From: Curtobacterium sp. 458
GTDB lineage: Bacteria; Actinomycetota; Actinomycetes; Actinomycetales; Microbacteriaceae
Length of the DNA: 64,000 nt
Direction of reading: 5' to 3'
NCBI RefSeq assembly: GCF_030406605.1
Contig: NZ_CP129104.1
Coordinates: 1,546,652-1,610,651 of the forward strand
Shown here: one piece after another, positions 54,466 through 63,385 of the stretch
Numbering within the stretch: position 1 is the first letter of the stretch
How the letters are laid out: each line of letters starts with the position of its first letter
The notes under the pieces: generated by a model
What the model was told of the DNA's origin: nothing
What the model saw: only the letters and a program-made list of their open reading frames with translations
Database searches by the model: none
Position numbers and translations under genes: made by a program

Positions 54466-55382
54466 GCACCACGACCGTCACCGCACCACCTGCGCCAGCA
54501 GGGCCCGTCGTCACGGAGCCCGCCACCGGACCGGCCGGAGCCGACGTCCGCGAGGCGCGCCGTGCCTCCAGTCCGATCCGCAGGGTCTCCTTCTGGCTGG
54601 CGGCCGCGTTCATCGGGCTCGTCGCACTGGCGGCCGTCTGGCCGTCGCTGCTCGCGCCGCAGGACCCGCTCGCGATCGACCTCGGTGCGAGCTTCGACGC
54701 CCCGAGCGCCGCGCACGTCTTCGGGACGGACCAGTCCGGCCGCGACGTGTACTCCCGGGTCGTGCACGGCGCCGGCCAGTCGGTCTCCATCGGTGTCGGA
54801 GCGACCGCGCTCGGGCTCGCCGGGGCGCTCGTGCTCGGGGTCCTCGGCGCGCTCGGCGGCCGTGCCGTCGACGCCGTCGTCACGCGCGTGATCGAGGTGC
54901 TCTACGCGTTCCCGGGCATCCTGCTCGCGCTCATCCTCATCGCCGTGTTCGGGTCGAGCGCGGGGACGCAGATCCTCGCCGTCGGCATCGCAACGATCCC
55001 CGGCTACGCCCGGATGGTCCGGGGCCAGGTCCTCGCGGTCCGCGGTGCACCGTACGTGCAGGCCGAGCGGGCGCTCGGGCACTCGGGGGCGCACGTGCTG
55101 TTCCACACCCTGCTCCCGAACGCTTTCCGCCCCCTCACCGTGCTCGTCACGCTCGGCATCGGGCAGGCGATCGTCTGGGCCTCGGCGCTCGGCTTCCTCG
55201 GGATGGGCGTGCAGCCACCGGCTCCGGAGTGGGGCGCGATGCTCAACGCCGGCCGCAACTACCTGCAGCAGGCCTGGTGGCTCGACTTCTTCCCGGGCGT
55301 GGTGATCGTCCTCCTCGCCCTCTCGCTGACGGCCGTCGGCCGAGCGGTGCAGACCCTGACCCAGCCTGGAGGCGCGCGATGA
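54462..55382 (+). CDS. ABC permease, DppC-like
   Basis: 306 residues, about six helices; FGTDQSGRDVYSRVVHGA and the coupling loop PYVQAERALGHSGAH are DppC hallmarks. The N-terminal tail encodes RASSP through GCCTCCAGTCCG (54564-54575), identical to an arm of the palindromes at 3669 and 26449. Its last codons carry GCCTGGAGGCGCG (55364-55376), identical to the 12701 palindrome arm, where GGAGG also serves as the SD of the next gene. Confidence 0.9.
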   Translation: MSTTTVTAPPAPAGPVVTEPATGPAGADVREARRASSPIRRVSFWLAAAFIGLVALAAVWPSLLAPQDPLAIDLGASFDAPSAAHVFGTDQSGRDVYSRVVHGAGQSVSIGVGATALGLAGALVLGVLGALGGRAVDAVVTRVIEVLYAFPGILLALILIAVFGSSAGTQILAVGIATIPGYARMVRGQVLAVRGAPYVQAERALGHSGAHVLFHTLLPNAFRPLTVLVTLGIGQAIVWASALGFLGMGVQPPAPEWGAMLNAGRNYLQQAWWLDFFPGVVIVLLALSLTAVGRAVQTLTQPGGAR

Positions 55383-57157
55383 CCGGTCCTGTCGGCCCCA
55401 CCCCCGGCGGTCCCACCGTCGTCTCCCCGCCCGTCGCGGCCCCACCCGTTGCGTCCGTTGCGTCCGGTGCGGCGCACGGTCCGCTCCACGACGCGTCGCT
55501 CGGCTCCACCCTCGGCTCGCCCCTGGTCGAGGTCGCCGGGCTGTCGGTCGCCTTCGGCGACCGGACGGTCGTCCGTGACGTCTCGTTCTCGCTCGAGCGC
55601 GGTCGCAGCCTCGCCCTGGTCGGTGAGTCCGGGTCCGGCAAGAGCGTGACCGCGCGGAGCCTCCTCGGACTGAACGGCACAGGAGCCCGCGTGCGAGCGT
55701 CGACCCTGGCGCTCGGCGGGCGTGACCTCACCGACCTCGACGACCGGGCCTGGCGCCGCATCCGCGGTGCGGAGGTCGGGTACGTGCTGCAGGACGCCCT
55801 CGTGTCGCTCGACCCGCTGCGTCGGGTCGGGGCCTCGGTCGCCGACGCGCTCCGCGAGCACGGGGTCCGTCCCCGGGCCGCGCGCGAGGAGCGCGTGCTC
55901 GAGCTGCTGACCCGGGTGCGGGTACCCGAGCCGGCGTTGCGTGCGCGACAGCTGCCCGCCGAGCTCTCCGGCGGGTTGCGGCAGCGTGCGCTCATCGCCG
56001 CCGCGGTCGCGCTCGACCCGGCGCTCCTCATCGCCGACGAACCGACCACCGCGCTCGACACCACCGTGCAGGCGCAGATCCTCGACCTCCTCGACGAACT
56101 CCGGTCAGGCGGGACCGGTCTGCTCGTCATCAGCCACGACCTCGGCGTCGTCGAGCAGCTCGCCGACGAGGTCCTCGTGATGCAGCACGGCGTGGTCGTC
56201 GAGCAGGGCCCGACGGAACAGGTCCTCGGCGACCCGCAGCACCCCTACACGAAGCGGTTGCTCGCGGCGATCCCCTCGCTGCACGCACCGGGCGCCCGGC
56301 TCTCGGATGCCCCGGTCGCCCCGCTCGCACCCCGGCCGCCCCGTGCGGACCGACCCGCCGTCGCACCGGGCACACCGGTCCTGTCGGTCGAGCACGTCTC
56401 GAAGACCTACCGCGGGCCCGACCGTGTCGACCGCACCGTCGTCGACGACGTGTCGTTCGAACTGCACGCGGGGGAGACGCTCGGCATCGTCGGGGAGTCC
56501 GGTTCGGGCAAGTCGACGACCGCCGCGATCGCTCTCGCGCTGACCGAGCCCACGAGCGGGCGCGTGCTGTTCGAGGGACGGGCGTGGTCCGAGCTCCGCG
56601 AGCGCGAGCGGCGCCCGCACCGACCGAGGATCGCGACCGTGTCGCAGGACCCGCTCAGCTCGTTCGACCCGCGGAAGTCCGTGCGACAGCTCGTCGAGTC
56701 GGCACTGCGTGCGGCGACCGGCACCGTCGCGACCGGTCGGGTCGAGGCGTTGCTGTGCGGCGTCGGGCTCGACCCGTCCCTCGGCGCTCGGCACCCGCGC
56801 ACGCTGTCCGGCGGGCAGCGCCAGCGCGTCGCGATCGCCCGCGCACTCGCGACCGACCCCGACGTGCTCGTCCTCGACGAGGCCGTGAGCGCGCTCGACG
56901 TGTCCGTGCAGGCGCAGGTGCTCGACCTGCTCGCCGATGTGCAGCAGGCGTACGGGGTCGCCGTCCTCTTCATCTCGCACGACCTCGGCGTCATCCACCA
57001 CGTCAGCGACCGGGTGCTCGTGCTCCGGCACGGGCGCGTGGTCGAGACCGGCACGGCGGAGCAGGTGTTCTCGTCGCCACGGGACCCGTACACCCGCGGG
57101 CTGCTCGACGCCGTCCCCGGGGCACGCACCCGTCGTCACCACCAGGAGGAACGATGA
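55379..57157 (+). CDS. Fused DppD-DppF-type ABC ATPase
   Basis: 592 residues holding both ATPases of an oligopeptide importer. Walker A GESGSGKS occurs near 82 and 372, signature LSGGLRQR near 196 and LSGGQRQR near 476, with Walker B LLIADEPTTALD and VLVLDEAVSALD. A Pro-rich linker spans about 310-340. The N-terminal 45 residues are Pro/Ala-rich and disordered. It energises the two preceding permeases. Confidence 0.9.
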   Translation: MTGPVGPTPGGPTVVSPPVAAPPVASVASGAAHGPLHDASLGSTLGSPLVEVAGLSVAFGDRTVVRDVSFSLERGRSLALVGESGSGKSVTARSLLGLNGTGARVRASTLALGGRDLTDLDDRAWRRIRGAEVGYVLQDALVSLDPLRRVGASVADALREHGVRPRAAREERVLELLTRVRVPEPALRARQLPAELSGGLRQRALIAAAVALDPALLIADEPTTALDTTVQAQILDLLDELRSGGTGLLVISHDLGVVEQLADEVLVMQHGVVVEQGPTEQVLGDPQHPYTKRLLAAIPSLHAPGARLSDAPVAPLAPRPPRADRPAVAPGTPVLSVEHVSKTYRGPDRVDRTVVDDVSFELHAGETLGIVGESGSGKSTTAAIALALTEPTSGRVLFEGRAWSELRERERRPHRPRIATVSQDPLSSFDPRKSVRQLVESALRAATGTVATGRVEALLCGVGLDPSLGARHPRTLSGGQRQRVAIARALATDPDVLVLDEAVSALDVSVQAQVLDLLADVQQAYGVAVLFISHDLGVIHHVSDRVLVLRHGRVVETGTAEQVFSSPRDPYTRGLLDAVPGARTRRHHQEER

Positions 57158-58377
57158 CCACGACCACGACCACGACACCCGTCCGGGCCCGCCCGACCCT
57201 GTCCGAGCTGCTCGAACGGTTCGCACCCGTCCTCGACCGCATCGCCGCTGGTGCCGTCGAGCGCGAACGCACCAGGACGCTGCCGCACGAACCGGTGCGG
57301 TGGCTGGCCGACTCCGGCTTCACCACGGTCACGCTGCCCGTCGAGGCGGGCGGCTCCGGTGCGGCCCCGAGCGACCTCTTCGCGCTGCTCGTCCGACTCG
57401 GCGAGGCGGACTCGAACCTGCCCCAGCTGCTCCGCGCCCACTTCTCGTTCGTCGAGGAGCTCCTGCTCGACCCGAGCGTCGTCCGGCGTGCGCACTGGTT
57501 CGACCGGATCGCCGCCGGAGACGTCTTCGGCAACGCGAGCCACGAGCGGAGCAGCGCCGCGGTCGGGCGGTTGTCCACGCACCTCGTGCCGAACGGTGAC
57601 GGCTGGCGGCTGCACGGGGAGAAGCACTACTCGACGGGGACGCTCTTCGCCGACTGGACCACCGTGACCGCGGAGACACCGGACGGCCACGTCGTCGGGG
57701 TCACGGTCCCGGTGGACGCCTCTGGCGTGCACGTCCGCGACGACTGGAACGCGTTCGGGCAGCGGCTCACCGGCAGCGGCACCACCCGGTTCGACGGCGT
57801 GCCCGTCGAGCTGTGGCAGCTCCGGGCCGAGCGGGACGATCGACGGACGCCACTGCCCGCGTTCCTGCAGACCGTGCTCCTCGCGTCGCTCGCGGGGGTC
57901 GGCCGGGCCACCGCACGCGACGCCGTCGCCTTCGTGCGGGGGCGGACGCGGCACTACCAGCACGGCGCCGGTCCGACCGCCGCGACCGACCCGCTCGTCC
58001 AGGGCGTGGTCGGGCGGATCGCCTCGGACGCGGTCGCCGCCGAGGCGCTCGTCCTGCACGCGGCGCGGGCGATCGACGAGGCGCACGAGGCGCTGGTCGA
58101 CGGGACGGCGGACGCGGCCGAGCGGGTGGCCGCCGCCGAGCTCCGGACGATCCAGGTGCAGCAGAACGTCGTCGAACTCGTGCTCCGCGCGACGACCGCG
58201 CTGTTCGAGGTCGGGGGAGCGAGCGCCACCGACCGCGACCGGGCCCTGGACCGGCACTGGCGGAACGCCCGGACACTGTCCTCGCACAACCCGCTCGTGT
58301 TCCAACAGCGCATCATCGGCGACCACCTCGTGAACGGCGCGGAACTCCAGTACTTCTGGGCCACCGGCGAGGCCTGA
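57154..58377 (+). CDS. SfnB/DszC-like acyl-CoA dehydrogenase-fold monooxygenase
   Basis: 407 residues of the acyl-CoA dehydrogenase fold with sequence like sulfur-acquisition oxidoreductases (SfnB, DszC): WLADSGFTTVTLPVEAGGSGA, LHGEKHYSTGTLFADWTTV, DWNAFGQRLTGSGTTRFDGV. DszC-type enzymes use reduced flavin to oxygenate a sulfur centre. It ends the importer operon (ATGA overlap) and faces the DszA-like gene, which fits a two-step desulfurisation route. The compound is unknown. Confidence 0.8.
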   Translation: MTTTTTTTPVRARPTLSELLERFAPVLDRIAAGAVERERTRTLPHEPVRWLADSGFTTVTLPVEAGGSGAAPSDLFALLVRLGEADSNLPQLLRAHFSFVEELLLDPSVVRRAHWFDRIAAGDVFGNASHERSSAAVGRLSTHLVPNGDGWRLHGEKHYSTGTLFADWTTVTAETPDGHVVGVTVPVDASGVHVRDDWNAFGQRLTGSGTTRFDGVPVELWQLRAERDDRRTPLPAFLQTVLLASLAGVGRATARDAVAFVRGRTRHYQHGAGPTAATDPLVQGVVGRIASDAVAAEALVLHAARAIDEAHEALVDGTADAAERVAAAELRTIQVQQNVVELVLRATTALFEVGGASATDRDRALDRHWRNARTLSSHNPLVFQQRIIGDHLVNGAELQYFWATGEA

Positions 58378-58450
58378 AACCGCTCAGGCGCACGCGTCGG
58401 CCCGGCACGAGGTCGGGCAGGTGCCGCGTACCGAACGTCCGCGCGGTCCG

Positions 58451-58981
58451 TCAACCGAGCGGCAGGGCCATCTCGATCGTGCGACCGTCCTCCGGTCGCA
58501 CGTCCGCCCCGAGGACGTGCAGGTCCCGAGTCCGCCCGGTGGGTCGGAACCCCCGACGGTCGTAGAAGCGGCCTGCGGGTTCTGCGTGCTCGTACACGTA
58601 CAGCCGGAGCACCGACGCGCGTCCGGAGGCCCATGCGAGGACGCCGTCGAGGAGCGCGTCGGCCACGCCGTGCGTCCGGCCGCGGAACCCGGGGGTGACG
58701 TACACCCCGGTGAGCACGGGCTCGGGGCCGTCGGCGTCCCCGGTCTGCGCGCTCATCATCCCGATCCACCGCCCGGTTCGGAGTTCCGTCGCGGCGAGGC
58801 TCGTGGCGTCGGGCGCGGTGCCCCGACGGGCGCGCATCCGCCAGTCGTCCTCGGTCATCGCACGGGTGGCGTCCGGCGTCGCTCCGTACGAGATCGCGTT
58901 GTCCGTGGCGTTCTCGATGCGGAGGGCACGGACGAGCGGCCAATCGTCCTCGCGGGTGGAGCGGATCGAGTACGACGGCAT
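58451..58981 (-). CDS. GNAT acetyltransferase
   Basis: 176 residues. Beta-strand GVYVTPGFRGRTHGVADALLDGV holds the acetyl-CoA loop (core RGRTHGVA); LRLYVYEHAEPAGRFYDRRGF is the typical end. Substrate unknown. A TAGCGT box lies six bases before ATG 58981, so the mRNA is leaderless. It partners no obvious neighbour. Confidence 0.8.
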   Translation of the reverse strand: MPSYSIRSTREDDWPLVRALRIENATDNAISYGATPDATRAMTEDDWRMRARRGTAPDATSLAATELRTGRWIGMMSAQTGDADGPEPVLTGVYVTPGFRGRTHGVADALLDGVLAWASGRASVLRLYVYEHAEPAGRFYDRRGFRPTGRTRDLHVLGADVRPEDGRTIEMALPLG

Positions 58982-58990
58982 GCGTCGACG

Positions 58991-59503
58991 CTACCGCCAG
59001 TCGGCCAGCTCCTGCTCGAGCGTCCGCCGTGCCCGAGCGAGCATCCCACGGACGGTCGACACCGGCCGACCGAGGACTGCCGCGACCTCGCCGTAGGCCA
59101 GCCCGTCGAGGTGCCGGAGCTCCCAGCACCGACGCTGCAGGGCAGGCATCGACGCGAGCACAGCCCCGACCGCTTCGACGAGCGACGACCGTTCGCACAC
59201 GTGGGTCGGCGCGGTGTCGTCGGGTGCCGGCACCGAGTCGTCGAGTTCGTCGAGCGGTCGTCGGGCAGCGCGCCGGACCCGGTCGTACGCCCGACGGCGC
59301 GCGGTCGTCACGAGCCATCCGCAGATCGCGGTCGGGTCGTCGATCGTGTCGAGGTGGGTCCACGCGGCGAGGAAGGTCTCCTGCACCACGTCGTCGGCGT
59401 CCGCGGGGGAGCGCAGGACGCTCATCGCGGCGGCGTGCACGAGACGGGTGTGGCGGCGCACCATCGGTGCGAAGGTCGCCGGGTCGGCGACGGGGGCTGG
59501 CAT
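58991..59503 (-). CDS. ECF/SigJ-like RNA polymerase sigma factor
   Basis: About 170 residues: region 2 (ADDVVQETFLAAWTHLDTI, AICGWLVTTARRRAYD) and region 4 helix-turn-helix (LAYGEVAAVLGRPVSTVRGML). No anti-sigma gene is adjacent. ATG 59503 or GTG 59509 may be the start; neither has a good SD. It lies only ten bases before the GNAT gene, which has its own promoter. Confidence 0.85.
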   Translation of the reverse strand: MPAPVADPATFAPMVRRHTRLVHAAAMSVLRSPADADDVVQETFLAAWTHLDTIDDPTAICGWLVTTARRRAYDRVRRAARRPLDELDDSVPAPDDTAPTHVCERSSLVEAVGAVLASMPALQRRCWELRHLDGLAYGEVAAVLGRPVSTVRGMLARARRTLEQELADWR

Positions 59504-59637
59504 GAGCACGGTGCGGTCCGATCCTCGGGTGGATGCGTGAGGATCGTTCGGAGAGAGGTGCTCGGCGGGCAGGCTCGACGGATACCCCAGTCGACGGGGC
59601 AGAACGGGCAGGTTCCCGCGGCGCCGACCAGGTTGAT

Positions 59638-59679
59638 GGCCGGGAGGCGCGTGGCGGCGCCGCCACGCGCCTCCCGGCC
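59638..59679. terminator. 19-bp-stem palindrome after Asp23-like operon
   Basis: Perfect stem 59638-59656 with 59661-59679, loop GCGC, containing GGCCGGGAGGCGCG. It abuts the stop codon of the leftward operon. Confidence 0.85.
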
Positions 59680-59680
59680 G

Positions 59681-60031
59681 TCAGGTGGTCGCGCCGGGCG
59701 TGACCGCGTCCTCGACCAGGCGGATGGTCACCGTGACGAGGTCGGCTCCGCCGTCGACCCGCTGGTCGACGAGGTCGCGGACGCGTTCGCCGACGTCGCG
59801 GACCGTGTCCGGTGCGGGCCGGTCGCCCGAGACCGCGATGCCGGCGGCGATGCGCACGGTGGCGCCGTGGCGGTCGATGTCCACGAGCACGTCCGGCTCC
59901 CGGAGGGCGAGGGCGGTGGCGACGACCTCGGCCGCGGCGTGCACGATCGGTCGGGGCGGGTAGACCGCCACCACGCCGGGCACCGCGCGGATCGCGGCGG
60001 TGAGTTCACTCGACAGCGCTGCATCGTCCAC
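59681..60031 (-). CDS. Small Asp23/Gls24-like protein
   Basis: 116 residues with alternating strands and helices (VPGVVAVYPPRP, VLVDIDRHGATVRIAAGI, VRDVGERVRDLVDQ, LVTVTIRLVEDA), the Asp23/Gls24 pattern of alkaline-shock envelope proteins. It is the last gene of a unit with the sigma factor and a larger Asp23-like protein, ten bases after the latter. Confidence 0.65.
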   Translation of the reverse strand: MDDAALSSELTAAIRAVPGVVAVYPPRPIVHAAAEVVATALALREPDVLVDIDRHGATVRIAAGIAVSGDRPAPDTVRDVGERVRDLVDQRVDGGADLVTVTIRLVEDAVTPGATT

Positions 60032-60041
60032 GGTGGGCTCC

Positions 60042-60641
60042 TCAGGGCAGGACGACGTCGTCGAAGCGGACGTCGATCGACTCGATCGTGAGTTCGGTGT
60101 GGCGGGCGAGTGCGGTGGCCACGGCGTCGCGGAGGCGGTCGGCGGTCGCCTCGGCGGAGGCGCCGTAGAGGAGTCCCGCGGTCACCGCGACCCGCACGGG
60201 CGCCCCCGGCACGTCCACGTCGCCGTCGAGCTCGCAGCGTCCCATCACGACCTCGCGGAGGGCGTCGCCGGCACGCCGCACGACCCCGCGCACCGCGGCC
60301 TCGGTCATCGCGAGTCGCAGGCGCGGGTCGGGGTGCGCGATCGGTACGTCCCGTCCGGACCGGACCTCGGCGCGGATCGTGTCGAGCAGCCGGTCGATCC
60401 AGGCGGTCTCACGGCCGGCTTCGTCCTCGGCACGGCGTTGCAGCGCGCCGAAGGACAGCTCGCGGAGGCGCTGCATGTTCGCCAGGGCGAGCCGGCACCC
60501 GGGCGAGGACTCGATGGACGGGTCACGGGGTTCGCGGTCGTGGTCGAGGTAGTCGGCGAGCTCCTCGATGGTGTGCCCGTCGAGGTCGTCGTCGGGGAGC
60601 GGGAGGTCGTCGTCGGGCCTCGGGAGGTCGTGGTCGGTCAT
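60042..60641 (-). CDS. Asp23/Gls24-like protein with acidic N-terminus
   Basis: 199 residues. The first 45 are acidic and repetitive (DDDLPLPDDDLDGHT), followed by a zinc-finger-like anti-sigma-type helix segment (HTIEELADYLDHDR, one Cys) and a C-terminal Asp23-like domain (VRVAVTAGLLYGAS, ELTIESIDVRFDDV). The ATG 60641 overlaps the sigma gene stop (ATGA) with GGAGGG upstream. Position and layout suggest it may bind the sigma factor (inference). Confidence 0.65.
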   Translation of the reverse strand: MTDHDLPRPDDDLPLPDDDLDGHTIEELADYLDHDREPRDPSIESSPGCRLALANMQRLRELSFGALQRRAEDEAGRETAWIDRLLDTIRAEVRSGRDVPIAHPDPRLRLAMTEAAVRGVVRRAGDALREVVMGRCELDGDVDVPGAPVRVAVTAGLLYGASAEATADRLRDAVATALARHTELTIESIDVRFDDVVLP

Positions 60642-61195
60642 CGCCATCCCTCCATCTCGGCAGCGAGGAACCGTCGTGCTCGTGCGAGGAGTCCGCGGAC
60701 GGTGGACGTGGACAGCTCGAGTTCGTCGGCGATCTGCTGGTAGCTGTACCCGGCGGTCTCGCGGAGGAGCCAGCAGCGGCGTTGGTCGGCCGGGAGCCGG
60801 TCGAGCGCCGTCAGCAGGGCGTCGAACTGCAGCCTGTTCTCGACGATACGCTCCGGGCTGCGTGCCGCGTCGGAAGGGGCCTCGACGTCGCCGAGCTCGT
60901 CGTGGTGCCGTCGGCGCCGGAGTCGGTCGAGCGCCTTCCTCGTGGTGATCTGCAGCATCCACGACCGGAAGCGCGCGGGGTCCTCGAGGTCGGACAGCTT
61001 GCGCCACCCCGTGAGGAAGGCCTCCTGCACGACGTCGTCCGACTCGATGGTCGAGCCGAGGACCTGCTCGGCGTACACGCGCATCAGGGCACCGTGCCGT
61101 CGGGCGAGCACCTCGAACGCGAGCACGTCACCGTCGGCCGCCCGGGCGACGAGTGTCGCGTCGGACCCGCGTCGGAGGGGATCGTCGTCGTTCAT
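60638..61195 (-). CDS. ECF RNA polymerase sigma factor of the Asp23-type operon
   Basis: 185 residues: region 2 (ESDDVVQEAFLTGWRKL, FRSWMLQITTRKALD) and region 4 (YSYQQIADELELSTSTVRGLL). SD GGAAGG before ATG 61195. It is divergent from the small gene at 61335 and the larger Asp23 operon, which it may control. Confidence 0.85.
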   Translation of the reverse strand: MNDDDPLRRGSDATLVARAADGDVLAFEVLARRHGALMRVYAEQVLGSTIESDDVVQEAFLTGWRKLSDLEDPARFRSWMLQITTRKALDRLRRRRHHDELGDVEAPSDAARSPERIVENRLQFDALLTALDRLPADQRRCWLLRETAGYSYQQIADELELSTSTVRGLLARARRFLAAEMEGWR

Positions 61196-61334
61196 CCCCG
61201 CCTTCCGGTCCGTCGTGGCCCCGACCGGTCGATCGGAACTCCGAGCATGCACCACCGGACGACGACGTGCCCGGGAAGCAGCGACGACGACGGTTTCGTG
61301 ACATCCGGCCCCGCGGTGACGTCTTCCTGGGGAC

Positions 61335-61568
61335 ATGCACGACGACGCCACATCCGAGGCCACCGAGCCGACCTCCACCCACGACACCGCGCCGACCGCC
61401 GCCGCACTCGATCCGCAGGCTCCCGTCCGGGACCTCTGCATGAGCGTCTTCGACCGGTGGCGCTGCGGCCGGGAGGACGGCCACGCGGGACCCCACTCCA
61501 CCGGCGACGAGGCGCTGACCGCCTCGTGGAACGACACCGCGGCCGGACGCCGACTCCGCTGGCGCTGA
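61335..61568 (+). CDS. Small cysteine/histidine motif protein
   Basis: 77 residues, no family name known. A disordered Thr/Ala-rich half is followed by C-x7-9-CGREDGHAGPH, a short Cys/His pattern (GHxGPH) seen in many small actinobacterial proteins and possibly metal-binding. SD GGGGAC. Divergent from the sigma gene. Confidence 0.5.
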   Translation: MHDDATSEATEPTSTHDTAPTAAALDPQAPVRDLCMSVFDRWRCGREDGHAGPHSTGDEALTASWNDTAAGRRLRWR

Positions 61569-61858
61569 CCGCTACTGGCGTCGGGTTCTCTACCACCGGG
61601 GCAGCGTCGCTGCGCGTTCCCGACCGGGGTACACCGCGGATGCGCGCTTTCCGGTCACACCGTGTCACGGTGCGGCCGCTTTCCGAACGGTCGCTCTCCG
61701 CGGAAGCAGAACGGGGGACAAGAACGTGCTGGAACGGCCGTTGTCTGGGAAGTCGGTGGAGGATCTCAGCCCGGCGTGACTTCCGTCTGGGGTGCCCCGT
61801 CTCCTCCGTGAACAGCAACCGCTGGGAACGCCCGGCGGGACGAACGGAAGGAATCGAC
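61569..61858. promoter_or_regulatory. Upstream region of the Asp23 operon with a perfect palindrome
   Basis: The 290-bp gap holds no gene. CACCGTGTCACGGTG (61658-61672) is a perfect 7+1+7 palindrome and looks like a repressor or activator site about 190 bp before the asp23 start. A GGAACG at 61731-61736 resembles an ECF -35 element but I could not confirm a -10. Confidence 0.45.
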
Positions 61859-62302
61859 ATGGTTGACACCACGACCCCCAACACCCGCGCCGCAGGCACC
61901 CACGCCGCTGGCTCGAACCCCTCGGGCAAGACGGTCATCGACGACACCGTGGTCGAGAAGGTCGCCGGCATCGCGGCCCGCGAGGTCAACGGCGTGCACT
62001 CGCTCGGCAAGGGCGCTGCCCGTGCGATCGGTGCGATCCGCGACGCGATCGGCCAGCGCGACTTCGGTCAGGGCGTCAAGGTCGAGGTCGGTGAGAAGCA
62101 GGTCGCCGCGGACATCGTCATCGTCGCGGAGTACCCCGTGTCGCTGCAGCAGGTCGCCGACGGTGTGCGTTCGTCGGTCTCCCGCGCGCTGACCCAGATC
62201 GTCGGCATGGAGGTCGCCGAGGTCAACGTGACCGTCCAGGACGTCTACATCCCGGGTGACGACGACAACGACGACGAGAAGAAGGAGTCCCGCGTTGAGT
62301 AA
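61859..62302 (+). CDS. Asp23/Gls24 family envelope stress protein
   Basis: 147 residues with the clear Asp23 core: TVIDDTVVEKVAGIAAREVNGV (core VVEKVAGIAA), VKVEVGEKQVAADIVIVAEY and VAEVNVTVQDV. Asp23 proteins form a membrane-associated layer anchored by AmaP and are induced by envelope or alkaline stress. SD AAGGA before ATG 61859. First gene of a five-gene operon. Confidence 0.85.
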   Translation: MVDTTTPNTRAAGTHAAGSNPSGKTVIDDTVVEKVAGIAAREVNGVHSLGKGAARAIGAIRDAIGQRDFGQGVKVEVGEKQVAADIVIVAEYPVSLQQVADGVRSSVSRALTQIVGMEVAEVNVTVQDVYIPGDDDNDDEKKESRVE

Positions 62303-62486
62303 CACGTTCGCAGGCGCCCTGATCGGGGCGATCCTCGCCGTCGTCGCACTCCAGTTCGGGTTCGGTGGCTTCGTGCTCGTGGTCGTGTTCGGTGCGATCG
62401 GGGCCCTCGTGGCCGCGCTCACGACCGGCAAGATCGACCGCGGCGCCCTGACCGACGTGCTGACCGGACGTCGGAGCTCCCGGTGA
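62295..62486 (+). CDS. DUF2273-like small membrane protein
   Basis: 63 residues, two hydrophobic helices, then GKIDRGALTDVLTGRRS. DUF2273 proteins accompany Asp23/AmaP operons and the end motif (GKID) fits. The start is TTG 62295, eight bases into the asp23 end, with AAGGAG seven bases upstream. Confidence 0.7.
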   Translation: MSNTFAGALIGAILAVVALQFGFGGFVLVVVFGAIGALVAALTTGKIDRGALTDVLTGRRSSR

Positions 62487-62797
62487 CCGCCGGCCCGGGT
62501 GTCCCGGGCCGCGTGGAGATCTCTGCTCGTGCACTGACCTCGCTGGCGCGGGCCGTCGCAGCCGAACGGCTCGGCGCGCCCGCCCGGCGGGTCCGTGTGG
62601 AGCTCGGTGACCACGCGGGCGGCCTCGCACTGCAGGTCACCGGTCCGATCCGCACGCAGGACGACGTCGTCGGATCGGCCGCCACCGCCGCCGAACGTGT
62701 CCGTGAACGGCTCGGCGAGCTGTCCGGCCGACGCGTCGGCAGCGCCCACATCGAACTGACCGGCATCGTGCACGAGCACGAAGGCCGGGTCCGGTAG
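62483..62797 (+). CDS. Asp23-like protein, second copy
   Basis: 104 residues: VEISARALTSLARAVAAERLG, VRVELGDHAGGLALQVTGPI (core GGLALQVTG) and a C-terminal HIELTGIVHEHEG. Asp23-like fold without the N-terminal tail of the first copy. GTG 62483 overlaps the previous stop (GTGA). Confidence 0.65.
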   Translation: MTAGPGVPGRVEISARALTSLARAVAAERLGAPARRVRVELGDHAGGLALQVTGPIRTQDDVVGSAATAAERVRERLGELSGRRVGSAHIELTGIVHEHEGRVR

Positions 62798-62809
62798 GAG
62801 GAGGAACCC

Positions 62810-63385
62810 GTGAGCACCACCTCGCTCGAGCGCCGCATCCAGCGGCGGAGCATCCACCGTTCCCGCTCCGGCGCCGTGTCGGTGTCCCTCATCGTCCTCG
62901 TCCTCGTGGCGGCGTGGATCGGCACCGAGTCGGTCCTGAAAGCCGTGGGCGCGGCGCCGCTGTTGGCGGACCCGCAGACGGTCGTCGACGCCGCACTCAA
63001 GCCCGACGCCGCGTTCACCACGATCGTCGAGGTCGTCGCGGTCGTCCTCGTGGTCCTCGGGATCGTGCTGATCGTCCTGGCCCTCAAGCCCGGCCGGCAG
63101 CCGCGGTCGGCCGTGGCGCACGAGCGCGGTGCCGTGGTGATCGACACCGCGATCCTCGCCTCGACGGCCGCGAACGCCGCGGCCCTCGCGGCAGGCCTCC
63201 CCGAGGGCAACGCGAAGGCCTCGGCCCATGGACGTTCGTCCGAGGTCCGGCTGGTCCCGCTCTCGGGTGTGCCCGTCGACGAGGCCTCGGTCCGGTCCGC
63301 GGTCGAGGAACGGCTCGGTCGTCTCGATGACCGGTTCGGCAAGCGTGTGAAGGTCCGTGTGGAGGAGAGGGGAACGTTGGCATGA
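62810..63385 (+). CDS. DUF6286-type membrane protein
   Basis: 191 residues: two transmembrane helices (about 24-45 and 70-92) then a soluble domain (VDEASVRSAVEERLGRLDDRFGKRV, core AVEERLGRL). This family is encoded in actinobacterial Asp23 operons; function unknown. GTG 62810 after GGAGGAGG. Overlaps the next gene by four bases. Confidence 0.65.
   Translation: MSTTSLERRIQRRSIHRSRSGAVSVSLIVLVLVAAWIGTESVLKAVGAAPLLADPQTVVDAALKPDAAFTTIVEVVAVVLVVLGIVLIVLALKPGRQPRSAVAHERGAVVIDTAILASTAANAAALAAGLPEGNAKASAHGRSSEVRLVPLSGVPVDEASVRSAVEERLGRLDDRFGKRVKVRVEERGTLA

Noticed and set aside
61235..61757. GGAAC-type ECF promoters near 61235 and 61731
   Set aside because: The -35-like hexamers exist but no convincing -10 at 16-17 bp; too common a motif in this GC content.
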